A stretch of 64,000 nt of DNA from Aquicoccus porphyridii (lineage in GTDB: Bacteria > Pseudomonadota > Alphaproteobacteria > Rhodobacterales > Rhodobacteraceae). Every line of letters begins with the position of its first letter. The first letter of the stretch is position 1. Where the stretch lies: positions 1-64,000 of the forward strand of contig NZ_VINQ01000005.1 of the NCBI RefSeq assembly GCF_008369105.1, read 5' to 3'. Positions 55,493 through 63,026 of this stretch are shown piece by piece. The notes under the pieces were generated by a model. That model worked only from the letters and a program-made list of their open reading frames with translations, had not been told where the DNA came from and ran no database searches. A program made the translations under genes and the position numbers.

Positions 55493-55683
55493 TGCCCCAT
55501 TCCCTTCAAACTGGCCGGAGCCGGTACGATGCCGGGCTCTTGTTCCAACTTGACCCCGCTTTGTGTCGCGAGTTGCCTTATTCTTGCCCAATTTTTGCCT
55601 TCTTTCGCATGGCGGCTCAAGACATGCTTAAAGTCACTTGAATAATCAGGCAATTTGAAGGTGCGAGTGGTGCGGGAATGCAT
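55489..55683 (-). CDS. Possible 64-aa protein coupled to the membrane-protein gene
   Basis: ATG 55683 opens MHSRTTRTFKLPDYSSDFKH and ends ...SLKGMGQ with a TGA that overlaps the GTG of the next gene (GTGA). Composition looks protein-like and basic, with AKEGKNWARIRQLATQSGVK resembling a helix-turn-helix-like helix pair. No good Shine-Dalgarno is visible. It might be a real small regulator, a leader, or chance. Confidence 0.35.
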   Translation of the reverse strand: MHSRTTRTFKLPDYSSDFKHVLSRHAKEGKNWARIRQLATQSGVKLEQEPGIVPAPASLKGMGQ

Positions 55684-55860
55684 CAATTTTAGTGCAAAAA
55701 AAAGGCACAAGGCCGGCGACATACAAGATATGGTAGATGCGGCGATCCACCCTACCAGATGCCTCTGCTCTGACCTCAACACGTTTTACCTCGGTTGATT
55801 GGGCAGAAACAAAAGACCGCCCAAATGGTGGGCGGCCTTTTCGATTCTACTTAAGCGGGT
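55493..55860. other. 368-nt gap between leuD and the membrane-protein gene
   Basis: AT-richer than its surroundings. Holds the leuD terminator (55811-55841), a possible 64-aa frame (55489-55683) and presumably the promoter of the membrane-protein/nuclease pair. No RNA gene is recognised. Confidence 0.5.
55811..55841 (-). terminator. Intrinsic terminator after leuD
   Basis: CCGCCC/GGGCGG core stem with AAAAG/CTTTT outer arms and one mismatch, 7-nt loop. On the minus strand it ends in CTTTTG, 20 nt after the leuD stop. The A/T arms make it bidirectional in form. Confidence 0.8.
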
Positions 55861-56466
55861 TCAGACCCAGGGACGCTCGGCGGCGGCACGGGCCTCGAAC
55901 GTGTCGATTGCCGCGGCCTTTTCCAGGGTCAGGCCGATATCGTCCAACCCGTTGATCAGGCAATGCTTGCGATGCGGGTCAACCTCGAAGCCGAACACCT
56001 CGCCATCCGAAGTGGTGACCGTCTGCGCCTCGAGGTCGATCTCCATCCGCGCATTCGCCCCCTTCTCGGCATCCGACATCAGAACATCGACCTGTTCCTG
56101 CGGCAAAGCGATCGGCAGAATGCCGTTCTTGAAGCAGTTGTTATAGAAGATGTCCGCGAAACTGGTCGAGATGACGGCCTTGATCCCGAAATCCGCCAAC
56201 GCCCAGGGCGCATGCTCGCGCGACGAGCCACAACCGAAATTGTCCCCCGTCACAAGGATCTGGGCCCCGCGATAGGCGGGCTTGTTGAGCACGAAATCGG
56301 GGGTCTCGTTGCCCTCCCGGTCATAGCGCATCTCGTCAAAGAGGTTCACGCCAAGACCCGACCGCTTGATCGTCTTGAGGAACTGCTTGGGGATGATCAT
56401 GTCGGTGTCGATATTGACCAACGGCAAGGGCGCCGCGATCCCGCTCAGTTTTTCAAATTTTTCCAT
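55861..56466 (-). CDS. leuD: 3-isopropylmalate dehydratase small subunit
   Basis: 201 aa from ATG 56466 ([20 protein letters not shown]), after GTGGAAAAAACG; ATG 56484 would overlap the previous gene. Family blocks [30 protein letters not shown] and [18 protein letters not shown] are intact. With LeuC it isomerises 2- to 3-isopropylmalate in leucine synthesis. In most relatives leuD follows leuC within a few genes; here a foreign HEPN-motif gene stands between them in the same direction. Confidence 0.96.
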   Translation of the reverse strand: MEKFEKLSGIAAPLPLVNIDTDMIIPKQFLKTIKRSGLGVNLFDEMRYDREGNETPDFVLNKPAYRGAQILVTGDNFGCGSSREHAPWALADFGIKAVISTSFADIFYNNCFKNGILPIALPQEQVDVLMSDAEKGANARMEIDLEAQTVTTSDGEVFGFEVDPHRKHCLINGLDDIGLTLEKAAAIDTFEARAAAERPWV

Positions 56467-56480
56467 CGTTTTTTCCACTT

Positions 56481-57074
56481 TCAATGAGGAGCAGCATTGT
56501 GGAGAGCTTCGGCCAACTCTTGTAGCCTATCCACAATATGCACGAACCTATTCTGTCTCTTCAACCACGAGCCCGCTGAAGACATCTTGGCTAGTCCAAC
56601 AGCCTTTAGCGCGGCACGTTTTGATGCGGGACTGTCATGTGCGGCGAAGTTTCTTAATGCAGACAAACGATCAAGACTCTGATGGTATCTGTTTTCTTTG
56701 ACTGTTTCTAACAACCAATGTCCTTCGGGAACGTACTTTCGAACTTCTCTGATAAGTCCTGAACGCCCCCTGAAATCGAAATAGCCTTCACCCGATATCA
56801 GATACTCGCAAACCTCCACGTTCATCTTTCTGGGAAAGCCAATCCCCTTGTGCTCTGAAAACGCGACTGGGTTAGTATTTAGCGTGGCAATCAAGCAGTT
56901 AAGCATCAGGTCTTCGAAGTCTCGATACAACCTGATGATGCCGTACTCGTAAGCCCAAGTAACGTCTGTGTCTGTAGTGCTCCGTGCGCTTTCAAGCCTA
57001 GAAACAAACTGCAAAAGGTTTCCGGTGTTTTCCGAAAACCGATTAGCAGCCAATCTGACGCTCTTCGTGCGCAT
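56481..57074 (-). CDS. HEPN-motif protein inserted between leuC and leuD
   Basis: 197 aa ([20 protein letters not shown]). Mostly helical. Residues ~45-60 ([17 protein letters not shown]) resemble HEPN helix 1, and R141-N-F-A-A-H146 ([12 protein letters not shown]) fits the HEPN ribonuclease motif Rx4-6H with the favoured Asn after Arg. Such proteins are RNases in toxin-antitoxin and phage-defence systems. No MNT nucleotidyltransferase or other antitoxin is adjacent. GC is far below leuC (25 of 60 at 56641 against 47 of 60 at 57121). It begins 29 nt after leuC and ends 14 nt before leuD. HEPN call is by motif, moderate certainty. Confidence 0.7.
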   Translation of the reverse strand: MRTKSVRLAANRFSENTGNLLQFVSRLESARSTTDTDVTWAYEYGIIRLYRDFEDLMLNCLIATLNTNPVAFSEHKGIGFPRKMNVEVCEYLISGEGYFDFRGRSGLIREVRKYVPEGHWLLETVKENRYHQSLDRLSALRNFAAHDSPASKRAALKAVGLAKMSSAGSWLKRQNRFVHIVDRLQELAEALHNAAPH

Positions 57075-57103
57075 GAACTCACCTTTCCTTCTTTATCGCA
57101 AGT

Positions 57104-58510
57104 CTATGTCATCTCCCGCACGTCGGTCAGGTGCCCCGTGACCGCCGCCGCCGCGGCCATCGCCGGGCTCATCAGGTGGGTGCGGCCCTTGTAACCCTGC
57201 CGCCCCTCGAAATTGCGGTTCGAGGTCGAGGCACAGCGTTCCCCGGGGGCCAGTTGGTCGGGGTTCATGGCAAGGCACATGGAGCACCCCGCCAGCCGCC
57301 ATTCGAACCCGGCCTCGCGAAAGATATCGGCAAGCCCCTCTTCCTCGGCCTGCGCCCGCACGAGCCCCGAGCCGGGCACGACCATGGCGCGCATGCCCTC
57401 CTTGACCTTCTTGCCCTTGAGGATCTCGGCCGCGGCGCGCAAATCCTCGATCCGGCCGTTGGTGCAGGAACCGATGAACACCGTGTCGATCTCGATATCG
57501 GTCAGCTTCTGCCCCGGGGCGAGCCCCATGTAATCGAGCGCGCGGCGCGCCGCCTCGACCTTGCCACCCGAAAAGCTCTCGGGCGTCGGCACGGTTTCCG
57601 TGATCGGCAACACATCCTCGGGGCTGGTGCCCCATGTGACCACCGGCGCGATCTCCTCGCCCTTGATGGTCACGACCTTGTCCCAATGGGCGTCATCGTC
57701 GGAATAAAGCGTCTTCCACCATTCCATCGCCTGTTCCCATTGCCCGCCCTTGGGCGCATGTGGGCGGCCCTTGATATATTGATACGTCGTCTCATCCGGC
57801 GCGATCAGCCCGGCCCGCGCCCCGCCCTCGATCGCCATGTTGCAGACGGTCATGCGGCCTTCCATGCTCAGATCGCGAATGGCTTCGCCGCAATATTCGA
57901 TCACGTAACCCGTGCCCCCGGCGGTGCCCGTCGCACCGATCACCGAAAGGGTAATGTCCTTGGCGGTGACACCGGGGCGCAGCTTGCCGGTGATCTCGAC
58001 CTTCATGTTCTTGCCCTTGCGCTGGATCAGCGTCTGGGTCGCCAGAACGTGTTCCACCTCGCTGGTGCCGATCCCGTGGGCCAGCGCCCCGAAGGCACCA
58101 TGCGTCGCCGTGTGGGAATCGCCACACACCACGGTCATCCCCGGCAGGGTCCAGCCCTGTTCCGGCCCGACGATATGCACGATGCCCTGCCGCACATCAT
58201 CCACCGGGTAATAGTGGATGCCGAAATCCTTGGCGTTCTTGTCGAGCGCGGCAACCTGGATGCGGCTGTCCTCGGTCATCGCCTCGGGGTTTTCACGACC
58301 TTCGGTCGTCGGCACGTTGTGGTCCGGCACCGCGATCGTCTTGTCGGGCGCGCGCACAAATCGGCCCGCCATGCGCAGCCCTTCAAAGGCTTGCGGGCTG
58401 GTCACCTCGTGCACGAGGTGGCGGTCGATATAAAGAAGGCAGGTGCCATCCTCGGCCTCGTGGGCCAGGTGGGCGTCCCAGATCTTGTCATAGAGTGTCT
58501 TGGCGGACAT
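57104..58510 (-). CDS. leuC: 3-isopropylmalate dehydratase large subunit
   Basis: 468 aa aconitase-family subunit. Cluster cysteines lie in [14 protein letters not shown] and [12 protein letters not shown]; other blocks are [20 protein letters not shown] and [20 protein letters not shown]. It binds the 4Fe-4S cluster and works with LeuD. Start ATG 58510 follows GGAGAGGACCG. A short conserved-looking frame and a 10-nt direct repeat lie in its leader. Confidence 0.97.
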   Translation of the reverse strand: MSAKTLYDKIWDAHLAHEAEDGTCLLYIDRHLVHEVTSPQAFEGLRMAGRFVRAPDKTIAVPDHNVPTTEGRENPEAMTEDSRIQVAALDKNAKDFGIHYYPVDDVRQGIVHIVGPEQGWTLPGMTVVCGDSHTATHGAFGALAHGIGTSEVEHVLATQTLIQRKGKNMKVEITGKLRPGVTAKDITLSVIGATGTAGGTGYVIEYCGEAIRDLSMEGRMTVCNMAIEGGARAGLIAPDETTYQYIKGRPHAPKGGQWEQAMEWWKTLYSDDDAHWDKVVTIKGEEIAPVVTWGTSPEDVLPITETVPTPESFSGGKVEAARRALDYMGLAPGQKLTDIEIDTVFIGSCTNGRIEDLRAAAEILKGKKVKEGMRAMVVPGSGLVRAQAEEEGLADIFREAGFEWRLAGCSMCLAMNPDQLAPGERCASTSNRNFEGRQGYKGRTHLMSPAMAAAAAVTGHLTDVREMT

Positions 58511-58521
58511 CGGTCCTCTCC

Positions 58522-58545
58522 GTCTTGGCTTGTCAGTCTTGGCTT
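58522..58545 (-). repeat. Direct 10-nt repeat in the leuC leader
   Basis: On the minus strand AAGCCAAGAC occurs twice with a 14-nt period, 12-35 nt before the leuC ATG. Possible regulator or RNA-binding site; no known match. Confidence 0.4.
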
Positions 58546-58567
58546 TTCGGGAAGTGAAAGTCGAATT

Positions 58568-58657
58568 TCAGGCTGGCCGTGCCAGAACCGACCGGGACTC
58601 GCCAAAGAACCGTTCGGCCAGCCGCGCGCGATCATCCATGTCGAAAACCTGTTTCAT
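58568..58657 (-). CDS. Possible 29-aa protein upstream of leuC
   Basis: ATG 58657 opens MKQVFDMDDRARLAERFFGE, 29 codons, ending 57 nt before leuC. GC-rich wobble positions and an amphipathic helix look coding. It is not Leu-rich (two Leu), so a classical leucine attenuator peptide is unlikely. No clear Shine-Dalgarno. An 8-bp inverted repeat GGCTGGCC/GGCCAGCC (58571-58578, 58616-58623) lies within it. Confidence 0.35.
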   Translation of the reverse strand: MKQVFDMDDRARLAERFFGESRSVLARPA

Positions 58658-58769
58658 GAAGCACGAGATACAGGCTCGCCCCGAGTCTCGCAAGGGCAAG
58701 CCATCAACAGGGCTTGCCGCGTTGGGTGGCACATTGCATCATTCGGGGTGAAAAGGGCGGCAGGCAGGC

Positions 58770-60188
58770 ATGGAACCAGACACGGCGGAAACGGCAACGA
58801 CGGCACCAGCAGAGCCCGGGGCACAACCGGGCCCGGACGTGGCCAACCCCGAAGAGATCCTGCGGGGCGCACAGGACATCGCGCTGTCGCTGGCCGACCG
58901 GGCACAGGCCCTTCTGGCCAGCCTGATGCGGCCATGGATGGCCTACCAGCTCGGTATCGCGCTTGCCCTTCTCGTCATCGCCATCCTTCTCGGGCGGCTG
59001 ATCGCACCGCGGTTTCGCGAATGGCTGCGCACCCGCGAGAACTGGCCGAAATGGCGGCTTCGCGTCCTGCTGCTGCTGCACCGTCGGCTGACGCTGATCC
59101 TGTTCGTGGCGCTGATCTGGCCCGCCGTCTGGATCATGGGCGACGTGACATGGCCCTCGCGCTCCTATCTTCTCGGGATCATCGCACAGCTTGCGTCGGC
59201 CTGGCTCGCCATTGCGCTGGCCACGCGGCTCATCACCAACCGGTTCCTGCGCATTCTCGTGCGCTACGTCGGCTGGGTCTGGGTGACACTCTCGATCCTC
59301 GGGCTTGCCGACGATGCACAGGACCTTCTCGACAGCGCTGCCCTCGATATCGGCGAAGTGCATCTCTCCTTGTGGCTGCTGTTCCAGGCCATGGTCACGC
59401 TCGCGCTCCTGTTCGCGCTGGCGCGGTTCCTGTCACGCTCGACCTCGGCCGGGATTCGCCGCAACCAGGACATCAGCCCCTCGATGCAGGTGCTCACCGT
59501 CAAGTTCGTGCAGGTGCTGCTTTACGGCCTTGCGGGCTATATCGGGCTCAAGGCGATCGGCCTCGATCTCACCGGCCTTGCCGTCCTCTCCGGCGCGATC
59601 GGCGTGGGTCTCGGCTTCGGCCTGCAAAAGGTGGTCTCGAACCTCGTCTCGGGGGTGATCATCCTGCTCGACAAGTCGATCAAACCGGGCGACGTGATCT
59701 CGCTCGGCGAAACCTTCGGCTGGATCGACACGCTCGGCGCGCGCTATACCTCGGTGGTCACGCGCGACGGCAAGGAATACCTCATCCCCAACGAGGATCT
59801 GATCACCGGCCAGGTGGTCAACTGGTCGCACACCAACGAATATGTCCGGCTCGACATCTATTTCGGCACCGCCTATGGCGACAACCCGCACAAGGTGCGC
59901 AAGCTCGCCATCGACGCCGCCCAAAGCGTCGACCGGGTGCTCAGCTTCAAACCGCCGGTCTGTCACATCGTGGGCTTCGGCGATTCGAGCATCGACTACA
60001 TCCTGCGCTTCTGGATCTCCGACCCCTCCGCCGGACTCACCAACATCCGCGGCAATGTCTATCTCGCGCTCTGGGACGCGTTCCACGAAAACGGCATCTC
60101 GATCCCCTTCCCCCAGCGCGAGGTCCGCCTGCTCGGCGATCCCGCCCCCGACCCGGACACACCGCCGCAGGGCGGGCAGCCCTCTTGA
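58770..60188 (+). CDS. MscS-family mechanosensitive ion channel
   Basis: 472 aa. An acidic, Pro/Ala-rich N-tail, about five membrane segments to ~265, then the MscS core: pore helix GLAVLSGAIGVGLGFGLQKV, with the beta domain VVSNLVSGVIILLDKSIKPG and GWIDTLGARYTSVVTRDGKE, IPNEDLITGQVVNWSHTNEY after it. The C-terminal alpha/beta domain ends FPQREVRLLG. It should open under membrane tension to relieve osmotic downshock. Transcribed alone; a promoter for rsfS follows at once. Confidence 0.93.
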   Translation: MEPDTAETATTAPAEPGAQPGPDVANPEEILRGAQDIALSLADRAQALLASLMRPWMAYQLGIALALLVIAILLGRLIAPRFREWLRTRENWPKWRLRVLLLLHRRLTLILFVALIWPAVWIMGDVTWPSRSYLLGIIAQLASAWLAIALATRLITNRFLRILVRYVGWVWVTLSILGLADDAQDLLDSAALDIGEVHLSLWLLFQAMVTLALLFALARFLSRSTSAGIRRNQDISPSMQVLTVKFVQVLLYGLAGYIGLKAIGLDLTGLAVLSGAIGVGLGFGLQKVVSNLVSGVIILLDKSIKPGDVISLGETFGWIDTLGARYTSVVTRDGKEYLIPNEDLITGQVVNWSHTNEYVRLDIYFGTAYGDNPHKVRKLAIDAAQSVDRVLSFKPPVCHIVGFGDSSIDYILRFWISDPSAGLTNIRGNVYLALWDAFHENGISIPFPQREVRLLGDPAPDPDTPPQGGQPS

Positions 60189-60196
60189 TCCGACCA

Positions 60197-60225
60197 TTGA
60201 GAATACTCATCTGGAGTGCTAGTAT
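60197..60225 (+). promoter_or_regulatory. Probable sigma70 promoter for rsfS-rlmH
   Basis: TTGAGA (60197-60202), 17-nt spacer, TAGTAT (60220-60225), starting 9 nt after the mscS stop and about 58 nt before the rsfS start. Both boxes are one or two bases from consensus with ideal spacing. Confidence 0.6.
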
Positions 60226-60282
60226 TTGACCATGCCCAGCACCGGGGCGCTTGTGCGGTGCGCAAAAAAGGAGGACTAGGTC

Positions 60283-60705
60283 CTGTCAACGCATGTTGAT
60301 GCGGCTACGGCCACGCAATCGGGGAAATCGGCCCACGCCCTTCCCCAGAACCTGACGAGCGAACAATTGCTCGCCGACATTCTCGCATCTCTCGACGAAA
60401 ACAAGGCCGAGGATATCGTGCAGATCGACCTGCGCGGCAAATCCTCGATCGGTGATTTCATGGTGATCTGCTCGGGGCGTTCCTCGCGGCAGGTGGCCTC
60501 GATCGCCGAGAAACTGGTCGAGACGCTCAAGGGCGACCTCGGACGGGCTTCCAAGATCGAGGGCAAGGAGGCCGGCGACTGGGTGCTGATCGACACCGGC
60601 GATATCATCGTCCATGTCTTCCGCCCCGAGGTGCGCGAGTTCTACCAGCTTGAAAAGATGTGGCAGCCCGCGACGGCGGCGGCCTCAACGCAAAAGTCAA
60701 GCTGA
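60283..60705 (+). CDS. rsfS: Ribosome silencing factor RsfS, probably from a CTG start
   Basis: The family core is clear: KAEDIVQIDLRGKSSIGDFM, ICSGRSSRQVASIAEKLVE, GKEAGDWVLIDTGDIIVHVF, REFYQLEKMWQ. RsfS binds ribosomal protein L14 and blocks subunit joining under starvation. A perfect AAGGAGG (60268-60274) stands 8 nt before CTG 60283, in frame, with an in-frame TAG just upstream; nearby ATGs (60293, 60299) are in another frame. TTG 60367 gives 112 aa but has no Shine-Dalgarno and cuts into the first helix. Hence 140 aa from CTG is preferred. rlmH follows 18 nt later. Confidence 0.88.
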   Translation: MSTHVDAATATQSGKSAHALPQNLTSEQLLADILASLDENKAEDIVQIDLRGKSSIGDFMVICSGRSSRQVASIAEKLVETLKGDLGRASKIEGKEAGDWVLIDTGDIIVHVFRPEVREFYQLEKMWQPATAAASTQKSS

Positions 60706-60723
60706 GTGTCGGGCCAGGGCTGA

Positions 60724-61194
60724 ATGCGGGTGCACCTTTGCGCCGTTGGGCGCCTGCGCGCCGGGCCGGAAAAAACCCTGATCGACGATTACGCGACCCG
60801 GTTCGAGCGCACCGGTCGTGCGCTGGGGCTGGGTCCGCTCACCATCACCGAGATCGAGGACCGCAAGGGCGGCGGGATGGAGGCCGAGGCGGCGCTGCTG
60901 GCGCGCGCCCTGCCCGACCGTGCCCCGCTCGTCGCACTCGACGAGCGCGGCAAGCTGATGGGCTCCCCCGATTTCGCCACCACGCTCGCCCGATTTCGCG
61001 ATACCGGTACACGTGACCTCGCCTTCGTCATCGGTGGCGCCGACGGGCTGTCCCCCGACCTGCGCGCCCGCGCCGATCTCTCGCTCTCGCTGGGAAAAAT
61101 GGTCTGGCCCCATATGCTGGCCCGGGTGATGCTCGCCGAACAGCTCTACCGCGCGGCCTCGATCCTTGCCGGAGCCCCTTACCACCGGGCCTGA
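60724..61194 (+). CDS. rlmH: 23S rRNA pseudouridine-1915 N3-methyltransferase RlmH
   Basis: 156 aa SPOUT methyltransferase (MRVHLCAVGRLRAGPEKTLI). SAM-knot motifs LVALDERGKLMGSPDFA, LAFVIGGADGL and the C-terminal SLSLGKMVWPHMLARVMLAEQLYRA are canonical. It methylates pseudouridine 1915 of helix 69 in the assembled 70S ribosome. The rsfS-rlmH pairing is widespread and both act on the ribosome. Followed by a hairpin. Confidence 0.96.
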   Translation: MRVHLCAVGRLRAGPEKTLIDDYATRFERTGRALGLGPLTITEIEDRKGGGMEAEAALLARALPDRAPLVALDERGKLMGSPDFATTLARFRDTGTRDLAFVIGGADGLSPDLRARADLSLSLGKMVWPHMLARVMLAEQLYRAASILAGAPYHRA

Positions 61195-61245
61195 TCCAAT
61201 TGCGTGCTGCGCACACAGGTTCCCTTGGCTGGGGGTTTCACCCCC

Positions 61246-61277
61246 AAGGTGTCAAATGCCAAGGCATTAGACACCTT
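61246..61277 (+). terminator. Hairpin after rlmH
   Basis: Arms AAGGTGTC/GACACCTT and inner AATGCC/GGCATT separated by a single A-A mismatch, loop AA. Fourteen pairs; no U-run. Lies 51 nt after rlmH. Confidence 0.6.
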
Positions 61278-61283
61278 CCCCCA

Positions 61284-61343
61284 GAGTATTTCCGCCAAGA
61301 AAGAACACAACCAGGTTTCTGCTCTTTCTTGGCCCAAATACTC
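61284..61343. repeat. Inverted pair of the dispersed repeat (copies 6 and 7)
   Basis: Copy 6 (61284-61305) and inverted copy 7 (61322-61343) can pair across a 16-nt spacer. Same layout as the pair at 39813-39887 although neighbouring genes are unrelated. Confidence 0.75.
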
Positions 61344-61414
61344 AAATGCCGACCCCGCCACAGGCACGGCCGCCCAGGGTCAACGCCCCTTGCCGCCCGA
61401 GGGCCCCGGGGGTC

Positions 61415-61430
61415 GGGCGGGTGGGAGGGG
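61415..61430 (+). other. G-quadruplex motif
   Basis: GGGCGGGTGGGAGGGG, four G-tracts with one-base loops, 72 nt beyond a dispersed repeat copy, in the same relation as the motif at 9436-9451. Confidence 0.6.
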
Positions 61431-61505
61431 TCCGAGGGCGGCAATCCGCCGGTTGCTTCGACCGCACCGACCCCTTAAACGCTGGCACAAAGCGAAAGGC
61501 AGGCC

Positions 61506-63026
61506 ATGAGCATACCGAAACCCGTCGTTCTGTGCATTCTCGATGGTTGGGGATTGCGCGACGCGCGCGAGGCCAATGCCCCCGCCCTCGCCGAAACGCC
61601 CGCCTTCGACCGGCTGATGGCCTCCTGCCCGCATAACCGGCTTGTCACCCACGGGCCCGACGTGGGGCTGCCCTCCGGGCAGATGGGCAATTCCGAGGTC
61701 GGGCATACCAATATCGGCGCGGGCCGGGTCGTGGCGATGGATCTCGGCCAGATCGACCTTGCGATCGAGGACGGATCGTTCTTCGACAATGCCGCCCTTC
61801 TGGATTTCATCGCCGCCCTGAAACGCACGGGCGGCACCGCCCACCTGATGGGGCTGGCCTCGAATGGCGGCGTGCACGGGCATCAGGATCACATGATCGC
61901 CGCTGCGCGCGCGATCACGGGCGCGGGCGTGCCGGTGGCGATCCATGCCATCACCGACGGGCGGGACGTCGCGCCGAAATCGGCGCTGGGTTACGTGGCC
62001 GCTCTGCAAGAGGCGCTGCCCGAGAACGCCCGGATCGTCACGCTCACCGGGCGCTATTTCGCCCTCGATCGCGACAACCGTTGGGGGCGCGTCGCCGAAG
62101 CCCATGCCGCGATGGTGCGGGGTGAGGGCCAGTTCCGCACCGCCTCGGCCACGGCCGCGATCAACAATGCCTATAACCGTTCGGAAACCGACGAGTTCAT
62201 CCAGGCAACGACGATCGGCGATTACACCGGCTTCAATGACGGTGACGGGCTGTTTTGCCTCAACTTCCGCGCCGACCGCGCGCGCGAGATCCTCGCCGCC
62301 ATCGGCGCGCCGGATTTCGACGGCTTCGACCGGGGCCCGCGTCCCACGCTTGCTGCGCTCCTCGGCATGGTCGAATATTCCGATGCGCATAACGCCTACA
62401 TGACCACGGTCTTTCCGGCACGCGACATCGTCAACACGCTGGGCGCATGGGTGGCCAAACAGGGCCTTCGGCAGTTCCGCCTCGCCGAGACCGAGAAATA
62501 CCCTCACGTCACCTTCTTCCTCAATGGTGGCAAGGAGACGCCCGAACCGGGCGAAGACCGCTACATGGCCCCCTCGCCCAAGGTGGCGACCTATGATCTT
62601 CAGCCCGAGATGAGCGCCGACGAGGTCACGCGCGCCTTCATCAAGGCGATCGAGGACGATTACGATCTGATCGTGACCAATTACGCCAATCCCGACATGG
62701 TCGGCCATACCGGCGATCTTGCCGCCGCGATCAAGGCCTGCGAGGCGGTGGACCATGGTCTTGCACAGGTGATGGAGGCGCTGGAGACAAAAGGCGGCGC
62801 GATGATCGTGACCGCCGATCACGGCAATTGCGAATGCATGGTCGACCCCGAAACCGGCGGGCCGCATACCGCGCATACCACCAACCCTGTGCCGGTGGCG
62901 CTCTTTAACGGCCCGGCGGGCGCGCAACTGCGCCCGGGGCGGCTCAGCGATCTCGCGCCCACGCTTCTCGCGCTGATGGGTTTGGAACAACCACCCGAAA
63001 TGACCGGACAAAGCCTCTTGCTATGA
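61506..63026 (+). CDS. gpmI: 2,3-bisphosphoglycerate-independent phosphoglycerate mutase
   Basis: 506 aa alkaline-phosphatase-fold enzyme. VLCILDGWGLRD holds the first metal Asp; SGQMGNSEVGHTNIGAGR holds the phospho-serine; TDGRDVAPKSALGY, LNFRADRAREI, NYANPDMVGHTGD and TADHGNCECM complete the two-manganese site. It interconverts 3- and 2-phosphoglycerate in glycolysis/gluconeogenesis. The stop overlaps the next ATG (ATGA), so it is coupled to the EnvC-like gene as in many alphaproteobacteria. Confidence 0.97.
   Translation: MSIPKPVVLCILDGWGLRDAREANAPALAETPAFDRLMASCPHNRLVTHGPDVGLPSGQMGNSEVGHTNIGAGRVVAMDLGQIDLAIEDGSFFDNAALLDFIAALKRTGGTAHLMGLASNGGVHGHQDHMIAAARAITGAGVPVAIHAITDGRDVAPKSALGYVAALQEALPENARIVTLTGRYFALDRDNRWGRVAEAHAAMVRGEGQFRTASATAAINNAYNRSETDEFIQATTIGDYTGFNDGDGLFCLNFRADRAREILAAIGAPDFDGFDRGPRPTLAALLGMVEYSDAHNAYMTTVFPARDIVNTLGAWVAKQGLRQFRLAETEKYPHVTFFLNGGKETPEPGEDRYMAPSPKVATYDLQPEMSADEVTRAFIKAIEDDYDLIVTNYANPDMVGHTGDLAAAIKACEAVDHGLAQVMEALETKGGAMIVTADHGNCECMVDPETGGPHTAHTTNPVPVALFNGPAGAQLRPGRLSDLAPTLLALMGLEQPPEMTGQSLLL

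Larger units (their letters stand above)
61195..61505. other. 311-nt gap between rlmH and gpmI with hairpins, repeats and a G-quadruplex motif
   Basis: In order: hairpin (61246-61277), inverted pair of the dispersed repeat (61284-61343), hairpin CCGCCCGA/TCGGGCGG (61393-61400, 61413-61420) overlapping a G-quadruplex motif (61415-61430), then the gpmI promoter region. No gene is seen. Confidence 0.7.

Noticed and set aside
57131-60229. 1032-codon plus-strand frame over leuC and mscS
   Set aside because: Antisense shadow of leuC and wrong frame of mscS; no family similarity.
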